Source: Rhypophila decipiens (lineage: Eukaryota; Ascomycota; Sordariomycetes; Sordariales; Naviculisporaceae). Taken from it: 64,000 bases of DNA. The notes under the pieces are model-generated. The model was not told the origin of the DNA. It searched no databases and saw only the letters and a list, made by a program, of their open reading frames with translations. Shown here piece after piece: positions 1 to 10,338 of the stretch (position 1 is its first letter; every line of letters begins with the position of its first letter). The translations under genes and the position numbers were made by a program. Where the stretch lies: the NCBI GenBank assembly GCA_033297075.1, contig MU858206.1, positions 1 to 64,000 of the forward strand, in the 5' to 3' direction.

Positions 1-717
1 AGAAGCAAAAAAAGCTTTTCTGAACGAACAAAGAAACTCAAGTTTGCTAATATGCGTAACATGCATGCGCATAAGCTCCTCGATTTCTTTGCTATACGCC
101 TTCTTCAATAGCGTAAAGCAACCAATATCTAGTGGCTGCAGTAGATGTGAAGAGTGTGGAGGCATGCAGAGTGTAATAATGTTGTGCTTCTGGCAGTAAG
201 TTTCGAATTCTTCGGAGTGGTGGCTATCGTGGCCATCAAGAACTAGTAGCCGGTATACGCCCTTTGTACGAGATGCTGTGTGGAAATCGAAGTGCCGAAT
301 CCAATCCATGCCTTTCTCATTCGTAGTCCAGCCATTGTCGGTTGTTGCAATGCGCCAGGTAGCCGGATGATCGCACTCTTCATACCAGGGGCGGAGATAT
401 TGCCCAGCGAAGATGATAAAGGGCGGGATAGCCCAACCTCGGGCATTTACCCCTTGGATGACTGTAGCCCATTCGCGATTACCAGGCTGGACCTGTTTAG
501 GCCTACTGCTTGTACGACCATCGGAGGTAGTAACTACCATAGTAGGTATAATAATGCCTAGCATAAAGCCCGTCTCATCGAAATTGTATATATCCTCGTC
601 GAGGATGCCGTACTTCGCCTTAATGTTATGTACAAGCGCAAACCACTTGCGAATAACGTTTGGATCTTCGCATTTGGCCCTCTGGTAGTCGTACTGTAAG
701 GTGACGGCAGGTACGCC
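1..717 (-). pseudogene. Fot1/pogo-type DDE transposase, partial (left copy)
   Basis: Reading leftwards this strand is open from about 717 to the window edge, so the C-terminus lies outside. All three catalytic-acidic motifs of the Tc1/mariner-pogo (DDE_1) family are visible: NFDETGF near 570-590, LLVLDGHDSHH near 220-250 and LQPLDIGCF near 115-140. Upstream of these a recognisable YDYQRAKCEDP block occurs, but the frame meets a TGA just beyond it and the N-terminal DNA-binding region is missing or too decayed to see. Transposases of this family cut and paste DNA at TA sites in the nucleus. The catalytic part looks intact within the window; whether the whole element is active cannot be judged. 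Confidence 0.85.
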
Positions 718-937
718 TGATCAAGATGGTCACAATGAGGGCAACAAGTGTCAAAAATAGGCGCGAGCAAGAACTAGCATTGATCTTAGACTTCAACCTG
801 GCCTGAGCTAAAGTGGTGGGCGAAGGCCAGAGTTCATATATAGGTTGATGATCTGCTTGGAGCTTCCCCTGGAAACAGTGATGGTGTTTGGGAATGCTGA
901 TGGCGTTTGGGAATCGTGGGGATCGTGGGGGAGTGTG

Positions 938-2062
938 TGCCATGTGTGTATCAGGGTTGCCAGGGTGGTTTCCTTACAGCAACAGTTATCCAGGGAGTAA
1001 ACGCGTTAGGCTGGGCTATCCCGCCCTTTATCATCTTAGCTGGGCAATATCACCTCTCAAACTGGTATCGAGAGTGCAACCTCCCGGCCACCTGGCGCAT
1101 TGCAACAACCGACAATGGCTGGACTACTAATGAGAAAGGCATGGATTGGATTCGGCATTTTGATCTCCATACAGCATCTCGTACGAAGGGTATATATCGG
1201 CTGTTAATTCTTGATGGCCACGAGAGTCACCACTCCGAGGAATTCGAGACTTACTGCCAGAATCACAACATTATTACACTCTGCATGCCTCCGCACTCCT
1301 CACACAAACTTCAGCCATTAGATGTTGGTTGCTTTGGGCCGTTGAAGAAGGCGTATAGCAAGGAAATTGAGGAGCTTATGCGTATGCGTATTACGCATAT
1401 TAGCAAGTTGGAGTTTCTTTGTTCGTTTAGGAATGCTTTTTTGGCCTCCTTTAAAGAAGAAAATATCCAAGGAGGTTTTGCCGGGGCCGGCCTAGTACCA
1501 TACGACCCAGAGAGGGTAATATCTGAGCTAGATGTGCACATTCGGACCCCATCACCCGCAGCCTCAAGCCCAGACATAGCACTACCTTGGCTCTCTCAAA
1601 CCCCACATAACCCTCGAGAAGCTACTTCATAATCAAAGCTTATCAAAACTCGAATAGCCAACCACCAAAGTAGCTCTCCAACATCTATATTAACTGCTTT
1701 GGACCGATTAACTAAAGGTACAATGGCGGTAATGCACGAGGTCGCCCTTTTGCGTACGGAGGTCTCGGCACTACAGAAGGCTAATGAGGCACTTAGTAAG
1801 AGACAGAGAGCTAAAAAAAACACGTATACAGCTTGGAGGATCACTTACTGTACAAGAGGCATACAATCTACTAGATCAGAAGGCTGTGGGTAAGTGGGTA
1901 GCTCAGGAAATACGACAAAATGGTGGTGGTGAAGGGGGGTCTCGTACGAGGATTCGATGCTGTGGCGTATGTGGCAAGCCTGGTCATAATGCACGCACAT
2001 GTCAGGAGGATGCAGAATCGTCAGATTCATCTATTTCTAATTCAATAATAGTTATCTCCTAG
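938..2062 (+). pseudogene. Fot1/pogo-type transposase relic (right copy)
   Basis: Same family as the left copy and nearly identical over about 450 bp, but in the opposite orientation. It keeps the second and third acidic motifs (LLILDGHESHH near 1205, LQPLDVGCF near 1310-1335). It lacks the first one (NFDETGF), because homology starts only at about 990. The frame is stopped by TAA at 1630-1632, where relatives have Gln before a SKLIKTRI-like block. A second break is a frame change at the A-run near 1813-1822. Beyond that the expected C-terminal segment continues in another frame and ends in a CCHC zinc knuckle (CGVCGKPGHNARTC, about 1963-2007). The copy cannot encode an active transposase. 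Confidence 0.85.
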
Positions 2063-2306
2063 TGTTGTGGTTGCGGAATTGAGGATAAATTTAATAGGGT
2101 GGTAGAAAGCGCGCGACTCGCTTATCATGTACGTTATTAGACGCCCTTTATTAGAATTCCGTAGCACCCAGAAACCTAATGCTTTCCATTGGAAGCCTCA
2201 GACCAAGTTCGGGAGTCTCGGCGAAATGTTCAAGTTGGTATCTTCCATCAATGAGATCATGTTGAACTTGTCCGAACCTACCGCTACTGGTGGCCCTGGG
2301 GTTTTA

Positions 2307-5300
2307 CTACAAGCATGCACAAGACTGGTCCCTATTCCCAACCACAAAATTCCAACTCCTTTCTTCTTGCTTCCTACGCCTATCCTCCTCAAGCCGTCTC
2401 TCGTTCTCTCTTCCCCAGCGCAATCTTGCTTCCTTTCGCTCCTCATTCTCCGCTTCCCGCTGGTGATCTTCAGCGGCCCATCGTGCTCGGGCTTCTTCCA
2501 TTGCCTGCTGATCTTCATCAAGAAGCCAAGGTGTTGAGGACATGGCGGTTGCAAAAGAAGTGGCGGTGGGGAAAGAATACCAGAGCGATTCTTCCTCCAT
2601 CCGTTGTCGTTCCTTTTGTTCTCGCTCTTTGTCTTGTTCTTTCCACTTCTGGATTTCCTCGCGGCGTTTCAAATTCTCCACCTCCCGGAGTTCCATTTCG
2701 TCTCTTCTTCGGTGACACGCCCATCTGATTTCGATTGACTTTTTGACGTATTCTTGGTCAATACCGGCTTCCTTTTCGACTAGTGCACGCCATGTCCCAC
2801 CAAGCCCATATAGGTAGAAAGAATCCAAGACCGAACTCATTCCGTCCTGGGACACATATATGTCGACGCCAACGCGGATGCAAATCCTGAGAAGTTCAAT
2901 AATTCCAACGAATAGCTGGCGACCCCTCAAATCATCAATGGAACTGGTTGTGGTCGCAATGCTGTCGCGGTGATTGTCGCATGGTTCAAACCACGGGGAA
3001 AAAGTAACGGGGGAAAATCTCAAGTGTCCACAACGGCCATACAGCAGAAATCCGGGCTCGGTCAGAAAATCAGGCGGTAACAGATTCTTATACCTCAGCA
3101 TGTTAATATGCATAATGACCTGACTCAGGATCTCGCGCCCCGGCGGGAAGCAGTCGAAAACATCCGTCAAGAAGCTCATCAAAAAGCTTCGGTCCTCTGA
3201 TTTCTTTGGGGAGCCAGTCCGGCTCCAGTCGCTGAATCCCCAAAACCAAGTTACCGCAAAGTACCCATGCCAGTCGGCGAAGCCGCCTAGACGAGTTATC
3301 AAGCGCAGTACCCCTTGGATGAGAGGTCTCTTCGAGGTATATTCGATTTCGGAAATCCCACGAAGCGCGTCAAAAATCGCACAGATTGTCGTATCAGGAG
3401 GTTCGAAAGTGTCTGCCCATAGGAGACGCAGTAGTTTCTCCGAGTTGCTCATCAGCGTCGTCAACACACCGCCGTCTTTGGTCTCCTTGATTCTAAATAC
3501 TAGCTGCCCCAGGGCGGTATGGAAAGCAAGGGCTCCGTCACTACAGAAGATGCGGCAATGAGCCTTGTCAGTTTATGTGACTATTATACTAGTAATTGTG
3601 GTGGAATATGTCAGAAACTGGCTCTTCAAGGATCCGACTTACCGTGTCCACGCATCCTTCTCAGCGCCCAAGTCAATCAAGAACGAGCACGCGGTATACG
3701 CTTCCTCTGGGTCACCGGAAGCTGCGAACTAAATCATTCAGCTGCAGGGTCAGTATGAGATTTTTTTTCAAGTCACGGCAGCTTTGGGGTCTGCTAAAAT
3801 CTTCACCTCGATCCGCGGGCGGGTTTTACCTCTTTCATCCCCTTGTTCCTTTATTTCACAATATGTTCTAATCGGAACCTTGGGGGTGTCCGTGCTGGGT
3901 TAAATGGAAGGCGACTCACATGAAGAATTGTTTGGCCATCTTCATCCCTGTCAAACGGCGTATAGTTCCTGGGGAAATACTCAAATAAAGCCCAAATTAG
4001 TGGTGCTCCCATAAGCAGTTTCCCGATATCCGTTTCCGTCCTACACTCCCAGTCCCCAGTATCGAACTGCTGGTCCACACGCTCCCGAGACGAAAGGTCC
4101 ATGATTTCGTCGATGGGAGTGGCACCATAACAGCATCGACATGTTTCGGATCCCTCAAATAAATCTTCGACCTGAGACCAATGCCGCAGCAACACGAGAA
4201 CCATCTCGCGTGAGCACACTCTGCCAAGGTCGTATTGATGTACAAAAGTAGCATCATTTTGTGGCAGCACGTTGAATAGCCGAACTCCCTGTACGAGGGA
4301 TGGCAGACCACGGGGATCTAGGGAATAACAATAGTTGAAGTTGAGTCCGTGGGGGATCAGATCCCGGGAAGTAATCAACTTCAAGGAAGCCTTGAGTGCC
4401 GTCCGAGTCTTTTGTAACCGAGAGCGTCTATGGCACCTCGGAGATTGCTTTTGACTGGTGACACGTAAAATCGCCGTCCCAAACCCAGGGGCGTCGACAA
4501 CGGCCGCCCAAGAAAATGTGGCATGATGGACGTTCATTGACTCCTTGTCCATGCATTCAGAGAGATTTCTGGTAGTAAACTCGAGTGCCTTGGCCTCCGC
4601 TTGCGTTATCAATCCTCTGCCCGCAACCGAGGAGCCCTGTCGATGTCTTGCAAAGAATTCGTGTATTGCTGACTGAGCCGTCTTCAGGAAGTTTGTAAAG
4701 ATGATGCCTGGAGCGGTGGCATCACTATTGGCGACCATGCAGGCTGTCAAACTGTTCTGATTGCCTGACACATGAAAAAATTGTTGCTCTCGCAAGGATC
4801 GTACGACTTGCTCAAGTTCCGTGACCTGTTCCCGAAGATGACTGATTATCTTTTCGTGCTGACTCGTATTCTGAGAACCGATAGCCTTAAGCTCATTGAG
4901 GACTTTGTTATGGTGCTCGACTCCCTGTCGGTTCAAAGACTGAATGGTCAATTGCACACTCTGTTGTGACTTGTCCAGGTGATCCATTTTTGTCGTGAAA
5001 GCTAAAAGCCCCGCCTCCACTCCTGGCATGATGGTTGACAATCTTGACTCGACAGCGGATATCGAGTTTTCCAAGGGTCGAAGGTTCATACCAATAGCAC
5101 TCAATAGTTGGTTATGGGTCGGGAGGTCCGTTAGGATATTGAAGGCCAGTTCATGCCGATACTCGCGGAGTTGTTGGGCGGCCTCATTGATCTCGTTGCG
5201 ATTCCACATGCGTTTCAGAGCTTTCTTGAACGCGGCCCCACGACTTGAGCCCGGGGGAACGGCGAGAGCCTGGAGTTTTGCTGAAAGGGGTTGTGCAAGA

Positions 5301-5609
5301 CCCAGGCATCTCGAAGCGAGAATAGCGATGCGCTGCAACCAGTCAGTCTTCAAACCCGGTGACTTTGGTAAGGTCATTACGCACCTGGTTGACACCGTTA
5401 CTGGTATATGGGGCACCTGATGTGGCAGTAGTTGAAGCTTCTAGGACTCTACAGACCTCCCGTAGATCGTCCAGAATAATGCTGCATTCCCGGTCATTTG
5501 CTGTCTGGCCATCCTTGTAGAGCTGATTTGCCGTAACACAAAGCTTGGAACCAACATCCAAAAAAGTAACGATGCTAGAAACAAGTCCAACAACGGCGAG
5601 GAGATCCAT
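2307..5609 (-). CDS. Helo-like N-terminal / ankyrin-like STAND-type protein, 4 exons
   Basis: Predicted exons are 5385-5609, 3920-5332, 3643-3728 and 2307-3540, joining in phase to 985 residues. The first ~130 residues, starting MDLLAVVGLVSSIVTFLDVG, resemble the fungal helo-like/'N-terminal domain of NACHT and ankyrin proteins'. A coiled-coil stretch follows (heptad-like HLREQVTELEQVVRSLREQ). Exons 2-3 join to give an ankyrin-like segment (DGQTILH|FAASGDPEEA). The last ~120 residues are a strongly charged helical Glu/Arg/Lys tail. No Walker A NTPase site is visible. An upstream in-frame ATG at 5645 was passed over because the family usually starts with M(D/E)xL. Such proteins are linked to fungal non-self recognition and programmed cell death; that role is inferred here. 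Confidence 0.75.
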
Positions 5610-5645
5610 GGCTTCAATAATTGCAGATATAAGGTTGGGGATCAA

Positions 5646-6697
5646 AGGATGCTCCTGGACAAAGAATCCCTACTTATAGCAGTGGAATAGTGCGCCCTCT
5701 CGCGCTGAAAAGTTCCTCGACAAGCAAAAAACAAGGATGAAAAGACCCGGGTCTCACACATACGCTAGGGGCTGTGCTTGTAATAAGGCGGCCCTTACAG
5801 CTGAACAGGTTCACGGACTCCCAGCCATATGGGAAACCCACTGGCTTTGAGCAGGCGCTAAGCGCTGCCACCACCATCTGCCTTCCAAAATGTTCTAAGA
5901 ATAGGAATGTGGCGCATATGCAGCAGTTGGGTCGGGCATCCATCTCCCCCAAAGAAACCACTAGATAGGTAATAGTTGCATCAGCCGCAAATTTTTGGCT
6001 CGAGGACACTGATGTGCTGAATTCTAAAAATAGGAATCGTCGTCCCCTGGTGTTGAGTTCTTCAGTGCGGTACCTAAAGTACATACCCTTAGGTACGAAC
6101 CTTATGAGGCTCTACTAACAACATCCTTGCACAAAATTCACAAGTGCCTTCACTTTGCAACTTTGCATTGGCATCCTAGCGAAGCTCGTTGCACTAGAAT
6201 CGCCTCCAGTCTGCCCAGTCCGCACCATAGAACTCAACGGCTTTCGGAGTCTGCATCATATCATTCCAGACGTGTGCCTGGCAGCCACATCCTTGCAATT
6301 GGCCAGTTCATGCGAGTTCAGATCCCAAACGCGTTCATTTTGCCAACTTGGTTCAGTGTTGTGGTGACCCTCTCCTACCTACGAATTACTTGTTTCTTGC
6401 TCACGAGAGCTTAAGTATTTAGATATTAGTTAATATCAGCTCCCACCTACTGCACGGCTTGTCTGCATCTGCTATCAGATCAATTTAATATAGGGGGGCG
6501 AATGAATGATCTAAATCTAGCACGAACCAACCAATTCCTAACAGCCATGCCTGTAAAATCTAATTTTGACCAAGGTGCTTCTCCTTGTATCGTCACCACC
6601 CCTTGTATCGCCAATCATCAATATAAGGCAATGAACGAATAGTCTCAACCCAGCGTAACCCTACCAAGTCCCGACAGCTATTCCGAATAAACTCTAA
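5646..6697. other. Intergenic, no supported gene
   Basis: About 1 kb between two leftward genes. Several short open frames occur on both strands, but none has a recognisable motif, splice support or convincing codon pattern. The 5' flank of the helo-like gene lies at its left end. Confidence 0.5.
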
Positions 6698-7445
6698 TTA
6701 AGGTGAAGGTGAACATCCGCGAGCAACATCCTTGAGCCGTGCCACCCAAATATTGCTCCATGGGATGTCTCCTCTCGTGTTAGGCCTCACATCACCCTCC
6801 GCGACAGAACGGGGGAACCAGATATTGCCAGCCTCGATATGATCCATGTTCACCTTCTCAATTGCCCAGTCCCAACCCCGGGCTTTCCATTCCGCCCAAG
6901 TGAGAGCCAGAGTTCCGCTCTCCGCCTTTCCATGACATGAATACAGGCTGACGTCTTTGACCTGCTGAATGCGCAAAACATCTTCCAAATATGTCTTCAG
7001 CTCCCGATGGCGGCGGCTATGTTCGTTATCCAGGTCCTTTAAGGTCCCATCGCCGAGGCCATCAAAGGTCTCAGCAGTGGACGTGCCCTTTGACAGCATA
7101 GTGACGGTCCAAACACCATGAACCTGTCGAAAAATAAAGACTTTCAAGGCCGCAGACGGGGAGGGGAATCTCTTGGCATAAAAAACAACAGCGAGAGTCT
7201 CTTGGCAAAGAAAACCAAGAGCGAGAATCTCTTGGCAAAGCTTGACCAAAACGAGACCAACCAATCATGAGTTGGCTTTCAATCCTAACACTCACTTGAG
7301 GCGGAATCAGATATGGTGGTGCCGTCGACGAAAAGACAGGAGCGTATGAGATCGCATGCACAATCTTGGATGATGTGATGTTTAAAATTTCGCAGACCAA
7401 GCTCCAACGGGCGTCACAAATGGCATTTGTTACACATATCCTCAA
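6698..7445 (-). CDS. Hypothetical spliced protein, 5' end unresolved
   Basis: Two exons are supported. The downstream exon 6698-7123 is open and ends in a TAA stop. The upstream exon ends at 7296, with a GTGAGT donor starting at 7295 and a TTTTTCGACAG acceptor ending at 7124; the junction is in phase (IPPQ|VHGVWTV). The intron is 172 nt and carries three imperfect ~30 bp repeats. The visible protein part has about 190 residues, is soluble in character, rich in Trp and charged residues, and matches no family I recognise. No in-frame ATG is present before a stop at the upstream end, so a further exon in 7446-7640 is likely but not defined. Confidence 0.4.
7167..7240. repeat. Three-copy ~30 bp tandem repeat inside an intron
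   Basis: The core TCTCTTGGCA recurs at 7169, 7198 and 7228, each copy preceded or followed by a GCGAGA-type segment. Spacing is 29-30 bp. It falls inside the predicted intron of the hypothetical gene on the minus strand. Confidence 0.75.
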
Positions 7446-7946
7446 CGATACAGATGTATGACCAAGGGGTCAGGGCCATCAGGCTCGGATCGAAGTATCG
7501 AGACACGAGCTCGAGTCACTGCCATCACAGTTACTATGACAATGTATTGTTCCTTTTCTCCATGTACTCAGCACCGGCCTCGAGGTCCAGTATCTCACCG
7601 ACAACGCGTGTAGTGCTCAGGTCAGCCGGAGGGGATTCAAGTTCTCTGAGACGTGTACCTGTTCATTGTCCCTCCCCTCCGGTCCCAGAGATCCCTCATC
7701 GACCCTTCTGGCTCCCACGCTGGTCTTGGGTCTAATGACCCTCGACTCGACGAAGCACGCTGATAAGCAAACTCGCTCACCCATAAAAGATGCTCTCCCC
7801 ACCCATTCCTTCGTGAGGACCCCATGCCATTCATCTCTCTTCTTGCGACTACATGATACACATCTTGCAACTGGGACCCTCATTCCACAGATTCAGCGTC
7901 TCTAATCCAGTCCTCGTATCCATCCAAGCTTCCCCACGGCCTCAAA

Positions 7947-8517
7947 ATGCCAGACAAGTGAGCCATTCTTTCTTCCTGAGTCATTTGCTTCCCTCGGGGA
8001 TTCCCTCCTGCAGATTATCCTTCATGCAAAGTACTCTTTCCTAGACACCCACATCCCGTCCCCTCTCTTACATCGGTACCCTCGATCCCAAGCTGTCTGG
8101 CGGAGTGGTCCCCACCCATATTCCCCAAAAAGCCACACCGGTCATTTCAAGGTGCATGGTCTCTTCCCTCTATGTCCATCTCCTAACTCTCCCAACTCAG
8201 GACATCGAGCCCCGACACCTGGAGCATCGCAAGGAATGTCTCTCCCCATGCAACGAAAAAGTTGCGTAATCGGCGGTCGTCACGCAAGAACCCGGGCCCT
8301 CAGCATAGCCAGTCACACATGACCAAGGATACGGGGCATAACCAAGAGGTTGACATCGCCGGTGCTGGGAGCCAGTTCGACGCTGACCAGTAAGTGACCT
8401 AACCGAGCTTCACTTCCATGTTGCTCTTTCTTCCGCACCTCGAATCTGACAAGTACATGACTCAGGGGCTACATCGATTATCCAGACCACATCTTGGAGT
8501 CCGATCTTGTCGAGTAG
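7947..8517 (+). CDS. Possible small spliced gene (ambiguous frame)
   Basis: Splice-like signals are regularly spaced: ATG at 7947, donor GTGAGC at 7958, acceptor CCTAG at 8044, intron 8152-8200 (49 nt) and intron 8390-8465 (76 nt). Reading from the ATG gives a product of roughly 80 residues ending at a TGA near 8320. The alternative frame from 8045 stays open through all three later exons to TAG at 8515-8517 (ending GYIDYPDHILESDLVE), but its phase does not match the only nearby ATG exon. No family is recognised. One of the two frames may be coding; the sequence alone does not decide. Confidence 0.22.
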
Positions 8518-8728
8518 TCCTAATATAGCAGTTGCCATTAACATCGAGAGAGCTGTTTATGCTTAGTTCGACGTCGATTTATTTGGTCTCGGCTTCAAGT
8601 TATCGGTGATAGGTATATCCCGGTCCACAACAGCTCAGGGGTAGCAACATGGGGAGCGGGCTGGGTTTCAAGTGTCGGAAGAATGAAGCTGCTGATTTCG
8701 GGTGACTGATGATGTGTTTAACATCTTG

Positions 8729-8749
8729 TTTCCCTCCCTAGGAGGGAAA
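8729..8749. repeat. Perfect 9-bp palindrome
   Basis: TTTCCCTCC and GGAGGGAAA flank a 3-nt centre, giving a short hairpin followed by a G-run. No function is assigned. Confidence 0.6.
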
Positions 8750-8991
8750 GGGGGGGTGTTCGGTAGCATGACCAATTTACAAAATGATGAATTTTTTCAT
8801 CTTCAATGCCACGGCTCGTTGCACCACTATGACTTCTGGCCTCCATGAAGCCGACCACAATACAGTAGATTTCTCCATAGTGATCAGTTTCAACATGTGG
8901 GTCAACCATGACTAGCAGTTATCAAGAAAGTCGTTTTCTTATAGGCTGGCTAGCAACAAGGATGACTAGTGTTGATTTTGTCGTACTGGCC

Positions 8992-9124
8992 GTCGGTAAG
9001 GGGGGTAACTGGGCTAGTAAATAAAAATATCCCCCTTATTGACTGGATAGTAATATTGGCCGTTATGCTCCTTTTCGCTGGCCTAGTTGCCCCCCTTACC
9101 GACTGGCTAGTAATATTGGCTGTT
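8992..9124. mobile_element. Small inverted-repeat (MITE-like) element
   Basis: Arms GTCGGTAAGGGGGGTAACT (8992-9010) and the complement of 9085-9103 match at 18 of 19 positions, enclosing 112 bp. In addition, the 34-bp segment at 9031-9064 (CCCCCTTATTGACTGGATAG...) recurs at 9091-9124 with about four differences, a direct repeat with a 60-bp period. The element is too short to code for anything. A non-autonomous element is the simplest reading, but no clear target-site duplication was found. Confidence 0.5.
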
Positions 9125-9290
9125 GAAGAGTGGTGCCTTCGTGATAAAGGCTTGTTATGCTACTAACATTACTTTCAACTTGGTTATTATGGTGTAATCT
9201 GGAAGCCCTATATCTAATGGAAGCTGTACTTTTCTTTAACTATATATATGTGAATCTACATCTTCCTTCCTAAATATTATAATTGAACAA

Positions 9291-9396
9291 GTGTTCGTGG
9301 CTAAGTGGCTAGGTTGTAAAGTCTAAAAAACCTCCTTACTACTTCTACCAGTATAGTAAGTTGTAGGTTCGAGCCCCGAAGCCCTCTTTTTTTCCT
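9291..9396 (+). other. tRNA-like Pol III promoter pair (SINE or tRNA relic)
   Basis: An A-box-like TGGCTAAGTGGC (near 9299) is followed about 65 nt later by a canonical B box GGTTCGAGCCC (near 9365) and then a run of seven T residues, a Pol III-type terminator. A T-stem and a proper acceptor stem cannot be folded, so it is not called as a functional tRNA. A tRNA-derived SINE head or a decayed tRNA gene would fit. Confidence 0.35.
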
Positions 9397-10338
9397 TTTT
9401 TGATCCGGCTAATAGTGGGTATTTTGCTCTTGCTATTATTGTAGCACTATGGCAAGCCCGTTATCAACATTGGCTTGTCATTGCTTTAGCTCGTTATTAT
9501 TCAAATCTGCTATTATTTTAGGCCTTTTCACGCCTATAAGCTATATATTAATACTGGTTATATGGCGTTGTGGGATGCTGACTACGTTATAGATATCCTA
9601 TTATGTTGGCTATTTTACATAGTGTAGTCTATTGCTTTATTGATCGCGCTATTATTACAGGGACCCCCCCTTGCCCTCCTAGGTCCTTTTCTTAGTGGCT
9701 CGGGCTTTTGTAAATTGTGGTAATTATCGTGTTGCGCTTTTATTCTCAAGGTTTCCTCTTTTGTCCTATACATCACTGTTCTTGGAGAAATCTCACCCAA
9801 GTACTGGAAAATGAATCACACACCTTTCTCAATCCCGTTACGTGACACTCTTCCTTTATAATCCACATCGGATCACCACCCATATCAAAGGGTCCAGACC
9901 CACCCGCTTTGATCGTATATTCCCATCCCAAGTTCCTCACCATCATACAAGCCTCGTCTCACTTCCACGCCAACTGAATTACATCGCACAGTACATACTC
10001 TCCATGCCAATCATGTCAAAACGATTTACCTCTTCTCTCTCGTCCCCCGTCCTTATCATCTACATCCATACCTCCGCGGCTCTAGTGTATAGATCTGGAG
10101 TTATACCAGGTAACCTCTAGAAACTAATGTGAATCTGCAGAAAGAATCTCGTATTTAGTATATAATATAGAGGAATAAAGTTAATAGAGTCCTAATACTG
10201 TGCTGAGTTTCTTGCGCTCTTTATTACAACTCTATGTTGATGTTTACATAACCCAAACCAAACCCCTGAATCCTAACCTGACCCAGCAACCACTGCACAT
10301 CTTTCCACAACACCGAAACCCACATCTCTTTATCTAAA

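Larger units (their letters stand above)
8518..10338. other. AT-rich gene-free region with element remnants
   Basis: About 1.8 kb without a convincing coding frame. It holds a small palindrome, an inverted-repeat element and a tRNA-like segment, listed separately. The stretch 9170-9800 and 10130-10240 is markedly AT-rich compared with flanking genes, as expected for decayed transposon sequence. Confidence 0.55.

Noticed and set aside
9291..9396. Functional tRNA gene
   Set aside because: No T-stem or acceptor stem can be formed and the A-B spacing is long; kept only as a tRNA-like segment.
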